From UMGS621 sp964468815 (GTDB lineage Bacteria > Bacillota > Clostridia > Christensenellales > Borkfalkiaceae): a DNA stretch of 43,038 bases. The notes beneath the pieces were generated by a model, which ran no database searches, was not told the DNA's origin, and was given only the letters and a program-made list of their open reading frames with translations. Every line of letters begins with the position of its first letter. The stretch's first letter is position 1. Shown one piece after another: positions 17,023 to 25,386 of this stretch. The stretch lies in NCBI GenBank assembly GCA_964468815.1, contig CAYXWN010000014.1, positions 1 through 43,038 of the forward strand, written 5' to 3'. Position numbers and translations under genes: made by a program.

Positions 17023-18039
17023 ATGGAAAAATTTTCGGAAAAACGGTTGTTGAAAGCGGAAGCGGACTTTGTTTTGCAAATTCCGTCCGATCGCCCCGTG
17101 CGCATTTTGCAGGTCACGGATACGCAGATCATCGACGCTTCTCAACGCCGTTATCCGGAACGACTCGGCGAAAAAGAAATCGAGGCATGGCAGCCCGCTT
17201 TGGTGGACGAGCGCATGACGTATTATTTGGACGGCGCAATCGAGCAAACAAAGCCCGACTTGATCGTTCATACGGGCGACTTCGTTTACGGTGAGTTCGA
17301 CGATAGCGGCAAAATGTTGGAACGCCATATCGCGATTATGGAAAAATACGGAATCCCTTGGACGCTCGCGCTCGGTAATCACGAACGCGAAACGAAGTTG
17401 GGCGTTGATCGGCTGTGTAAGGCGATCAAATCCGCACCGCATTGTTTGTTTAAGTCGGTCAACGAGGTAGACGGCGAGCGGTTAGAGGGGAACGGCACGT
17501 TTTCGATTTTGTTGGAACGGGACGGCGTGCCTTCGGCGATTCTGTATATCTTGGATTCGGGGTGCGGCACGACGGAGTGCCCGGGAGGAATTCACGAACG
17601 GCAGAGAAAGTGGCTGAAAGCGACGGCTAAGCGGTATAGCGGAATCCCGTCGTACGCTTATTTTCATATCGGTCCGTTGGCAGGAATCCGCGCGGCGGAG
17701 AAATACGGCTATCGTTTCGAACCTTTTCAACCGATTGCAATCGAGGGAAAGGGTGATTTCGGTTATTGGGGGGAGCGCGTGTTCGAGCAACACTGTATCG
17801 ACGGGGACGGTTCGTTAATGCGGCTGTTCGAAGAGATCGGTGTTAAGGGCGTTTTCCTCGGGCATTTCCATAAACTCAGCGCAAGCATGCGCTACGGCGC
17901 GTTGCGTTTGACCTACGGGTTAAAGACGGGGGAATACGACTCTCATCTTCCCGATCGCTTGGGAGGCACGTTGTTGCAGTTCCCGACGAACGGAGAAGAG
18001 GGCTTTTCCGTTGAACATATCGCAATAAAAAAGGGGTAG
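17023..18039 (+). CDS. Cytosolic metallophosphoesterase, paralogue of the lipoprotein
   Basis: 338-residue calcineurin-like phosphoesterase, no signal peptide. Motifs run in the standard order: LQVTDTQII, HTGDFVYGEFDD, LGNHERE and FLGHFHK. The last has GHFH where the lipoprotein has GHDH. Similarity to the 15688 protein runs along its length (for example GEFDD, YGIPWT, PHCLFK/AHCMFK). This pairing of a surface and a cytosolic copy suggests that a phosphorylated sugar is also handled after import. ATG 17023 is preferred because GAAGGGA lies upstream at proper distance; an in-frame ATG at 17005 lacks a ribosome binding site. The ROK gene starts 5 bp after the stop. Confidence 0.83.
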   Translation: MEKFSEKRLLKAEADFVLQIPSDRPVRILQVTDTQIIDASQRRYPERLGEKEIEAWQPALVDERMTYYLDGAIEQTKPDLIVHTGDFVYGEFDDSGKMLERHIAIMEKYGIPWTLALGNHERETKLGVDRLCKAIKSAPHCLFKSVNEVDGERLEGNGTFSILLERDGVPSAILYILDSGCGTTECPGGIHERQRKWLKATAKRYSGIPSYAYFHIGPLAGIRAAEKYGYRFEPFQPIAIEGKGDFGYWGERVFEQHCIDGDGSLMRLFEEIGVKGVFLGHFHKLSASMRYGALRLTYGLKTGEYDSHLPDRLGGTLLQFPTNGEEGFSVEHIAIKKG

Positions 18040-18043
18040 TCAT

Positions 18044-19228
18044 ATGCAGGTACGAAATCAGACTTATCTCCGTATGAAGAACAAAGAGGATATCATAAAT
18101 CTGTTGCGAGAGCAAAGCCGTTCTTATTCGGACATAGCGCGCGTGTTAAGACTGTCGAATACGGCGGTCGGAAAGATTGCGGACGATTTGATCGCACATA
18201 ATTTAATTAGGAGAGAAAGCGACACCAAGGGGCGCACGGGAATCACGCTTAGCATTAACGCGGATTTCGGGTATATTCTCGCGGTGGACCTTTCCGGACG
18301 GGATATCAATATTTGCGCGGCGGATTTCGAGAGCAAGATTTTGCTTCGGCGGAACATTTCGGAAGTCGTCAGTTTCGAGCGGAGCGATTTCGATCGCGTG
18401 ATCCAAACCGTGCGCGAAATGACGGAGAGTGAACTTTTGCGCGATCGGAAACTTTGCTGTATCAGCGTCGCGACGCCCGGCAAACTGAAAGATTCGGGCG
18501 AATTTTTGTTGAATCCCCGGTTTAAAGGCTTTGAAAACGTTTCCATTAAAAAGGTGTTGCGTGAAACGTTCGGCTGTGACGTCGTGGTCAAGAACGACGT
18601 AAACCTCGCAATGGAGGGGGAAAAGACGTACGGTTCTGCCTTGGGCGACGCGAAAAACGCGTTGATGTTGCACGTTGACGTCGGAACGGGTGCTGCATTG
18701 ATGCTGAACGGAAAAATCTACGAGGGCAATCACGGATTCGCCGGGGAAATCGGCTATTTTAAGTTGAATATGTTCTCCGCCGAAGCGGACAGTTTCGATA
18801 ATCTGAGTTATTCTAATTTTTACGACAGCGTTTCGCTCTATTCCGCGCTTTCGATTTTGCGCAGAGAAGTTCAGAACGGAGCGGACGGCTATCTGAGAGA
18901 GTACGTAACGGAAAAGGGAATTGCTCCGTACGAACTTTCCATTCGCACGATGATCGCGGCATACCGCGAGGGCGATCCGCTGACGCGAAAAGTCGTGAAC
19001 GCTTCCGGACGAATCATCGGGACGGTTGCGGCGAATATCGCGGAATTTTTGGACGTGGATATCGTCGTGTTAAACGGTTCGGTGATCGAGTTGGGCGATC
19101 CGTTTTTGAGCGTAGTCGCCTCTTACGTAGAGGGGAAAACCGTACGGTATTCGAGTTTAATGGAAAACGCAACGTTGATGGGATCGATCAATGCAGGGCT
19201 GACGCAAGCCTTTTTGAATAATTTTTAG
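18044..19228 (+). CDS. ROK-family transcriptional regulator without the usual zinc ligands
   Basis: 394-residue NagC/XylR-type ROK protein. The N-terminal winged helix is visible at about 15-55 (SYSDIARVLRLSNTAVGKI as the HTH). The C-terminal sugar-kinase-like fold has a glycine motif at D212-VGTG, NDVNLAMEGE, and GFAGEIGY. In most ROK proteins the GEIGH histidine and a CxCGxxGCxE cluster bind zinc. Here His is Tyr and the Cys cluster is absent, so this is a zinc-free variant. It probably represses its operon until a sugar binds. It sits between the cytosolic phosphoesterase and the DUF4838 gene, with AAGGGG before the start. Confidence 0.87.
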   Translation: MQVRNQTYLRMKNKEDIINLLREQSRSYSDIARVLRLSNTAVGKIADDLIAHNLIRRESDTKGRTGITLSINADFGYILAVDLSGRDINICAADFESKILLRRNISEVVSFERSDFDRVIQTVREMTESELLRDRKLCCISVATPGKLKDSGEFLLNPRFKGFENVSIKKVLRETFGCDVVVKNDVNLAMEGEKTYGSALGDAKNALMLHVDVGTGAALMLNGKIYEGNHGFAGEIGYFKLNMFSAEADSFDNLSYSNFYDSVSLYSALSILRREVQNGADGYLREYVTEKGIAPYELSIRTMIAAYREGDPLTRKVVNASGRIIGTVAANIAEFLDVDIVVLNGSVIELGDPFLSVVASYVEGKTVRYSSLMENATLMGSINAGLTQAFLNNF

Positions 19229-19237
19229 GAGTATTGC

Positions 19238-21061
19238 ATGAATACAGTGGAGTTGTGCGAGCGCGAGCTTGCCGCATATATGCGTCGAATGACGGGAAAA
19301 ACGGGGAAAATCGCATTAGTTGCAGGGGAAATCGACGATTTGTTCGCGGAGCATTACGTCATTGCGGTAAAGGAAGGGCGCGGTGAAATTCGGGCGAATC
19401 GTCCGCGCGCGCTTCTTTTGGGCGTGTACGATTTTCTTCGTCGTTGCGGTTGTCGGTTCGTTCGCCCGGGGAAAAACGGAGAGGTGATTCCCTCCAAGGC
19501 TCTTTCCGAAATCACGGTTTTTGCGGACGTAACGCCGACAAACCGTCATCGCGGAATCACCATCGAGGGGGCTGTTTCCGTTGAAAACGTTTTGGATTTG
19601 ATCGAGTGGGCACCCAAGGTCGGGTTTAACAGTTACTTTATTCAATTCCGTACGGCGTTTGAATTTTTCAACCGTTGGTATTCTCACGAAAACAACGCGA
19701 CGCTCGCACCCGAGCCGTTTACCCAAGCGGACAGCGAGCGGTTTGTCGCCCGAATCGTCGGAGCGATCAAGGAGCGCGATATGATTTATCACGCCGTCGG
19801 GCACGGTTGGACGGCTTCCTGCGTCGGAATCGATTCCAACGGCTGGAAGGGCGTAAAGGACGAGTTGACGGACGAGCAACGGAAAATGCTCGCGGAATTG
19901 GACGGAACGAGAAAATTCTTTCACGATATTCCGTTAAATACGCATCTTTGCTATTCCAATCGAACGGTGCGCGAGCGCATGGCGGAAAAGGTCGTTTCTT
20001 ACGCCGCGGAACACCTGGAAATCGACGTTTTGCACTTCTGGTTGGCAGATGATTCCAATAACGTCTGCGAGTGTGAGGCGTGCGGCAAAAAACGGCTTTC
20101 GGATTGGTACGTCATGATGCTGAACGACATCGATCGCCGCATGAGCGCGATCGGGCTCAAAACTAAAATTTGCTTTTTGGTGTATTTGGATTTGTATTGG
20201 CCGCCCGAAACCGAGCGGATCGAGAATCAAGATCGCTTTATCATGATGTTCGCGCCCATTTTCCGTTCGTATGAAAAGCCTTACGATTGTTCGGAGTCCG
20301 GGCAGGACTTGGAATACGTCAAGAATCATGTGGCGTATCCGCATACGACGTCCTCTTACGTGCGCTTTTTGCGGCAGTGGAAAACGCTGTTTTCGGGGGA
20401 TAGTTTCGACTTCGATTATCATTTGATGTGGGATATCAACCGCGATTTCGGCGGTGAAATTCTCGCGGACGTTTTATATCGCGATATCCGTTCGTTAGCC
20501 GAATTGAAGTTGAACGGCTTTATGAGTTGTCAGATTCAGCGCGCGTTTTATCCGAACGGATTGGCGTTTTACGTAATGGGACGCGCGTTGGAGGACGGCG
20601 AGGCTTCTTACGAAGCGTTGCGTTCGGAATATTACACCGCGGCGTTCGGGAAAAACGCGGCGTTTGCTTCGCGTTTTTATGAGGAGATCGAGAAAGATAT
20701 GCTCTTTTCTTACATGAAAGAAGAAACGAGCTGTGTGGAGGCGTTACCCGGAATGATCAAGGCGCAGACTTTTATTCGGGAAACGCTTGCGGCGTTCCCG
20801 ACGGACGCGGAAGACGAAACGCGAGCGGAAAGTTTGGCGTTGTTGCGGTTCGTCGCGGAAAATATATTGCGCTTGGCGCGTGTGTTGGAATTGAAGATTA
20901 CGGGGGCGGCGGAAACGGAAATCGCCGCCGCGAACGAAGAACGCAAGGAGTTTTTCAATCGGAACGAACTGCGTTTTCAACCGTACGCGGACGGGTTTTA
21001 TACGAATATGATCGTGGACGGAATCGTTTCCGCGAAGGAGATCGGCATTTATGCAAAATAA
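19238..21061 (+). CDS. DUF4838-type glycoside hydrolase-like protein
   Basis: 607-residue protein, no signal peptide. The N-terminal domain resembles the GH20/GH67-like accessory domain (RALLLGVYDFLRRCGCRFVRPG), followed by a barrel starting NRHRGITIEG. The hallmark of DUF4838 is present: LHFWLADDSNNVCECEACG with C277-x-C279-x2-C282, then SDWYVMMLNDI. This likely forms a small metal site, and the nearby acidic residues are catalytic candidates. The family is related to alpha-glucuronidases, but its reaction is not settled. The start has TAGGAG 6 nt upstream. The end overlaps the GH78-like start by 11 bp, so the two are translationally coupled. Confidence 0.78.
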   Translation: MNTVELCERELAAYMRRMTGKTGKIALVAGEIDDLFAEHYVIAVKEGRGEIRANRPRALLLGVYDFLRRCGCRFVRPGKNGEVIPSKALSEITVFADVTPTNRHRGITIEGAVSVENVLDLIEWAPKVGFNSYFIQFRTAFEFFNRWYSHENNATLAPEPFTQADSERFVARIVGAIKERDMIYHAVGHGWTASCVGIDSNGWKGVKDELTDEQRKMLAELDGTRKFFHDIPLNTHLCYSNRTVRERMAEKVVSYAAEHLEIDVLHFWLADDSNNVCECEACGKKRLSDWYVMMLNDIDRRMSAIGLKTKICFLVYLDLYWPPETERIENQDRFIMMFAPIFRSYEKPYDCSESGQDLEYVKNHVAYPHTTSSYVRFLRQWKTLFSGDSFDFDYHLMWDINRDFGGEILADVLYRDIRSLAELKLNGFMSCQIQRAFYPNGLAFYVMGRALEDGEASYEALRSEYYTAAFGKNAAFASRFYEEIEKDMLFSYMKEETSCVEALPGMIKAQTFIRETLAAFPTDAEDETRAESLALLRFVAENILRLARVLELKITGAAETEIAAANEERKEFFNRNELRFQPYADGFYTNMIVDGIVSAKEIGIYAK

Positions 21062-23102
21062 CGGAATGAAGTGGATTTGGCTGAAAGAAGAAAAAGAGGG
21101 CTATGCGGAGTTTTTATCCGAGTTTTCGTTTTCGGGCGGAAATGCCGGACTGAAAATCAGCGCGGATCGGCGCTATGCGGCGTTCATTAACGGACAATTT
21201 GCGGCGAACGGACAGTATGCCGATTATCCCGAACATAAGAGCGTGGATTGCGTCGATATTACTTCTCTTTTGCGCGTCGGTAAAAACGAGTTGCGGATTA
21301 TCGCGTTTCACTCCGATGCGGATTACGCCGTGGCGCGTACGATGACTGCGTGCGCAGCGTTTGAAATTACTGCGGACGGAGCGGTAATCGCTGCGTCCGG
21401 GGAAGAAACGTTGTGCCGCTCCGCTTGCGGCTATTTTACGGGAGATCTCGTTTCGCCGCAGATCGGAAAGGGATTCGGTTACGATTTTACCGCTTCTCCA
21501 AAAGAATGGGAGAAGTGTCGCCTCGTCGATTGCGGATTTACCGAAGAGGCTCGTCCGAATTTGCGTTGCTCGGTCTTAGAACCGTTAGCCGAGCGTGTGG
21601 TAGCGCAAGGGGTTTTTGCTTATCGCGGCGGAGAAACCGCAGGGGAACGGGCGCAGAACGCTTGGATGTCCCCCCTTCGCTTTTTCGATATGACGGGAGA
21701 AAACCGTCTGTTGCGCGCAGACTTGGCTTCGCCCGTCCGTTTTTCGGCAAAGGGCGGCGACGGTATTTACGTGTTAGCCGATTTTGGGACGGAACGAGCA
21801 GGATACCTTTCTTTGTCGGTATCCGTTCCGACTGCATGCCGTGCGATTTTGGCATGGGGCGAGCATCTCGCGGATTTACGCGTGCGCGCCGCGGTCGGTC
21901 CGCGTAATTTTGCGTCTGCGTTGATGCTGAACGCAGGGGAAAACCGTTTGGACGATTATTTGCACCGTTTGGGGTGTCGGTATCTTTGTTTATACGTGGA
22001 GAGTGAAACGGCGACGGTCGAACGGTTGACGATACGTCCGTTCGAATATCCTTTCCGCAAAATCGAGCGCAAATGCGATGATCGTCTTTTACAGAAAATT
22101 TACGAGGTGGGAGAACATACGCTGCGGCAATGCGCGCACGAGCATTACGAAGATTGCCCTTGGCGAGAGCAGGCACTCTACGGCATGGATTCGCGCAATC
22201 AAATGTTGTTCGGGTATAGCGTTTTTGAAGAATACGAACTGCCGCGCGCAAGTTTACGCTTGATGGCGTATTCCGTTCAGTCGGACGGACTGATTGATTT
22301 ATGCGCGCCTTCTCGCGCCTCCATTACCATTCCGTCTTTTTCGGTCTATTGGATGATCGCGTTGTGTGAAAACGCAGAGGCGGATTACGACGAAGCGTTC
22401 GTTCGGGAAATGCTCCCGTATGCAGAACGAATGTTGAGCGTCTTTCAATCGCGCACGGGAGAATACGGCGTTTCTGCATTCGTCGAACCGCGCTATTGGA
22501 ACTTCCACGAATGGTCGGAAGGGTTGGACGGCGACGTGATTTTCAGAAGCGATCCGATCGAACCGTACGGGGACGGCGTTTTGACGGCGTTGGCCTTGTC
22601 TGCGGCAGAGGGAATCGCCCGTTTGGAGAAAAAGGTCGGTAATTTTGCGGCGGCGGAGCAATACGCGGCTTATGCGGATTCGCTCGCGAACGGACTGTCT
22701 TATTATTACGGGACAGAAACGGGGTTGTACGCTTCCTTTTTGAAAAACGGCGCGCCCGTCGGGTATCACGCTTACGCGCAAGCGGTTTATCTTTTGACCG
22801 ATCGAATTTCTTTCGAGCGCAGAACGCGTATGTGTGAGGAACTGAAAAATCCGACGGTTACGGTTAACTTAACGCTTGCGGCGTTGCAGGCGAAATACGA
22901 GGCGATTTTACGCACGGACGGCGACGTCGATTATTGTGTCGACGATATTTGTTCGATTTTCGGAAAGATGCTTTTTTCGGGCGCAACGTCGTATTGGGAA
23001 ACGGAAAACGGAGAGGCTGATTTCGATGATGCAGGCAGCCTTTGTCACGGTTGGTCGTCGGTGGCGTGTTACGTTTTCAATCGTTGTAAAATTACGAAAT
23101 AG
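21051..23102 (+). CDS. GH78-like alpha-L-rhamnosidase (short form)
   Basis: 683-residue cytosolic protein. N-terminal beta-sandwich domains (WIWLKEEKEGYAEF, FINGQF) resemble GH78 rhamnosidases, followed by an (alpha/alpha)6 barrel. The catalytic region shows D368-C-P-W-R-E373-Q; the D and E match the Asp/Glu pair of characterised GH78 enzymes. The end has GATSYWET...SLCHGWSS, the general-base and His region, with Cys-His where Asn-His is common. It is shorter than the 832-residue GH78 at 40443, and the two are only distantly similar, so they may cut different rhamnosides. The start overlaps the DUF4838 gene and has AAGGAGAT 9 nt upstream. Confidence 0.8.
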   Translation: MQNNGMKWIWLKEEKEGYAEFLSEFSFSGGNAGLKISADRRYAAFINGQFAANGQYADYPEHKSVDCVDITSLLRVGKNELRIIAFHSDADYAVARTMTACAAFEITADGAVIAASGEETLCRSACGYFTGDLVSPQIGKGFGYDFTASPKEWEKCRLVDCGFTEEARPNLRCSVLEPLAERVVAQGVFAYRGGETAGERAQNAWMSPLRFFDMTGENRLLRADLASPVRFSAKGGDGIYVLADFGTERAGYLSLSVSVPTACRAILAWGEHLADLRVRAAVGPRNFASALMLNAGENRLDDYLHRLGCRYLCLYVESETATVERLTIRPFEYPFRKIERKCDDRLLQKIYEVGEHTLRQCAHEHYEDCPWREQALYGMDSRNQMLFGYSVFEEYELPRASLRLMAYSVQSDGLIDLCAPSRASITIPSFSVYWMIALCENAEADYDEAFVREMLPYAERMLSVFQSRTGEYGVSAFVEPRYWNFHEWSEGLDGDVIFRSDPIEPYGDGVLTALALSAAEGIARLEKKVGNFAAAEQYAAYADSLANGLSYYYGTETGLYASFLKNGAPVGYHAYAQAVYLLTDRISFERRTRMCEELKNPTVTVNLTLAALQAKYEAILRTDGDVDYCVDDICSIFGKMLFSGATSYWETENGEADFDDAGSLCHGWSSVACYVFNRCKITK

Positions 23103-23111
23103 GGTTTATTT

Positions 23112-25163
23112 ATGGTACGGTTTCACGGTTATTTCGGGAACGGCGCGATTTTGCAGCGCGGCGCGCCCGTTACGGTTAAGGGGTATGCGGACGGCGCGGT
23201 CGTTGTAACGCTTTCGGGTGGCGCGTATTCCGAGAAAAGGGAAGCGGTTGCCGAAAACGGCGCGTTTTCCGTTTGGTTTTCTCCGTCGGACGACGTGAAG
23301 AGCGTTTTTACGTTGTCCGCGCGTTGCGGAAACGAAATTTGTTCTGTTTCCGTTCGGTTCGGGGACGTTTATCTTGCGACGGGGCAATCCAATATGTCGT
23401 ACGTGCTCGCCGCGACGGAATCGTACGAAACCTGGTTAGAGCGTGCCGCGCACGCGGACGTTGCGGTGCTCGATCTCGTCGAACCGCCGTTTAACCGTTT
23501 GTCCGATGTGACGCGTCCGGCGCTTCCGTCGGACGATTTTTGTCGTCCTTACGAGTGGATTACGGGAAAAGGTGACTTGTCGCACGTTTCCGCACTTTCC
23601 GTGCAGACGGCGGTGCTTTTGAGTGAACGGCGCGGCGTACCCGTCGGCGTGGTGCATACGGCGATGGGCGGATTGAGTGTCGAGGCGTATTTGAAACGGG
23701 AATCCGTCGAGGCGAACGAAGAAGTGCTTTCCTTTTTGAAGAGCACGGAACGGTACTGTACGGTTGAAGATTATAATCGGGCGGGCGACCGAAATTATAC
23801 GCAGATGTGCGGCGTTTGGAACGAGAAGATCGCGCCCTTGCTTTCTTTCCGCTTTGACGGAATTATTTGGTATCTGGGCGAGAGTGCCGCGTGGAATTTT
23901 GCGTTTGCCGAGGGATTTCGGAAGCAAATGAATTTATTGATCGGCGATTTTGCCGAGAGATTCGGGGAGATTCCATTTATCGCCGTTCAGATCGCGCCCG
24001 AATATTATCCGTACGGCGACCGTTACGGGTATTTATACGTGAACGAAGCGTTGACCGAAATTCAGCGCGATTTTGATCGGGTTGTTTCCGTTCCGATCTA
24101 CGATATCGAGCCGCGTTGGTTAAAGCCGAACGGCGAATTGTATTTTCATCCCATTCATCCCGTCAATAAAGCGCCGATCGCCGAGCGGATCGCACGCGCG
24201 TTGGAAGAAAAAGAACCGCGTTATCCCGAAATCGGGGCGGTTACGTTCGGAGACGGAAAAGCCGTTTGTAAAATCGAGCGTGCAGGGACGGGAATGAGCG
24301 ATGGCGCGGTGCGCGGTTTTACGCTCGCCGGGAAAGACGGAAAATATTATCCGGCAGAGGCGCTCGTCGTTGCTCCCGATACCGTCGATGTTTGGTCGGA
24401 AGACGTGCCTGAACCGACGTTCGTTACGTACGCTTTTATGCAATATCAAGAATTTTGCGATTGTCGCCGCAAGGACGGCGCGCCGCTTTTGCCCTATCGT
24501 TCGGTAAAAGAACCCGTGCGCGAGGGATATTGCTTTCCGCCCGCGTATTTGACGCCGGGTGCGTCCGCGGTGTATGAAAGTTGTTTCGGTTGGCAGGTGG
24601 GAACTTGTCGAAGAACGGCGATTTGGAAGAAAGGAGAAATATACGACGCAAGCCCCGTAACGGTCGAAGTTACGGCGAACGCCGTGGTTTGCCGTGCGGA
24701 GCCGTCGCTTGAAAAATATTGCTTGTTCGGCATTTCGCCGACGCTTTGTCTGTCCGGGCACAAAAGCCATATCGCGGACTATGGGTATTGGAATTTTGCG
24801 CTGTCCGCCGACGGGGAAGCGGAGTTTTTAGGCGTGTTGGCGAGAGCCGCCGACGGCGAAGTGTTCCGCTTTGCACTTTATAACGGAACGGAGCAAGCGG
24901 ACTCCGTGCCTCTTTTTCAAAAGGAGCGCAGACTTTCGGTTTCGTTAGAACGGGGATTGCGCGGAGATTCCGCTCCCGTCGAATTTTCCGCGGAACTGAG
25001 GCGTTCGTTCGTGCAGACGGAATTTCTGTTCCGAGCAAAAGAACAAGTATCGGTTACGCTTCGTGCGCTTATGCTTTCCGATTGCAACCGATCGTCCGCA
25101 GGGGGAACCGTGCAGAGCGGCGTTGCGCGCGCGGATATTACGTTGCCCGAAACAAAAGGATAA
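23112..25163 (+). CDS. Sialate O-acetylesterase-type SGNH esterase (SASA domain)
   Basis: 683-residue protein with no signal peptide. It has the family signature GDVYLATGQSNM with nucleophile S93, and the C-terminal catalytic His region H346-PIH349-PVNK. A leading beta-domain (residues 1-75) and long C-terminal extension (370-683) are usual in this family. Members remove O-acetyl groups from sialic acid or, in many gut clostridia, from plant or host sugars; no sialic acid genes are near, so an acetylated oligosaccharide is more likely. The ribosome binding site is weak (AGGG), 9 bp after the rhamnosidase stop. A terminator follows. Last gene of the operon. Confidence 0.85.
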   Translation: MVRFHGYFGNGAILQRGAPVTVKGYADGAVVVTLSGGAYSEKREAVAENGAFSVWFSPSDDVKSVFTLSARCGNEICSVSVRFGDVYLATGQSNMSYVLAATESYETWLERAAHADVAVLDLVEPPFNRLSDVTRPALPSDDFCRPYEWITGKGDLSHVSALSVQTAVLLSERRGVPVGVVHTAMGGLSVEAYLKRESVEANEEVLSFLKSTERYCTVEDYNRAGDRNYTQMCGVWNEKIAPLLSFRFDGIIWYLGESAAWNFAFAEGFRKQMNLLIGDFAERFGEIPFIAVQIAPEYYPYGDRYGYLYVNEALTEIQRDFDRVVSVPIYDIEPRWLKPNGELYFHPIHPVNKAPIAERIARALEEKEPRYPEIGAVTFGDGKAVCKIERAGTGMSDGAVRGFTLAGKDGKYYPAEALVVAPDTVDVWSEDVPEPTFVTYAFMQYQEFCDCRRKDGAPLLPYRSVKEPVREGYCFPPAYLTPGASAVYESCFGWQVGTCRRTAIWKKGEIYDASPVTVEVTANAVVCRAEPSLEKYCLFGISPTLCLSGHKSHIADYGYWNFALSADGEAEFLGVLARAADGEVFRFALYNGTEQADSVPLFQKERRLSVSLERGLRGDSAPVEFSAELRRSFVQTEFLFRAKEQVSVTLRALMLSDCNRSSAGGTVQSGVARADITLPETKG

Positions 25164-25175
25164 AATCGAATGAAA

Positions 25176-25198
25176 GAGTAGCCGTCGGCTGCTCTTTT
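25176..25198 (+). terminator. Terminator of the cytosolic-enzyme operon
   Basis: GAGTAGCC pairs with GGCTGCTC (one wobble) around GTC and is followed by TTTTAT, 12 bp after the esterase stop. Confidence 0.8.
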
Positions 25199-25211
25199 AT
25201 GTCTCTAAGGA

Positions 25212-25238
25212 AAAGTCACCGGTAATGCCGGTGACTTT
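25212..25238 (-). terminator. Second hairpin, probable terminator for the minus-strand gene
   Basis: AAAGTCACCGG (25212-25222) and CCGGTGACTTT (25228-25238) form a perfect 11-bp stem with loop TAATG. Read on the minus strand it is followed by TCC after a TTTT that partly lies in the stem, so it may end transcripts of the 25387-26694 gene. The 148 bp between this hairpin and that gene show nothing else. Confidence 0.55.
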
Positions 25239-25386
25239 GGGGGATAGATATGAATGAGAGTTCAAATCTTTTTGTGATTCCGATAAAACGCTTATGAATC
25301 TGCTTTTGAGATAAGTAAATTCGCTTGCAATTACGGAAAAAAGGCGATATCCCTAATAATTGATAGGCAGTTATTATATCGATCGT

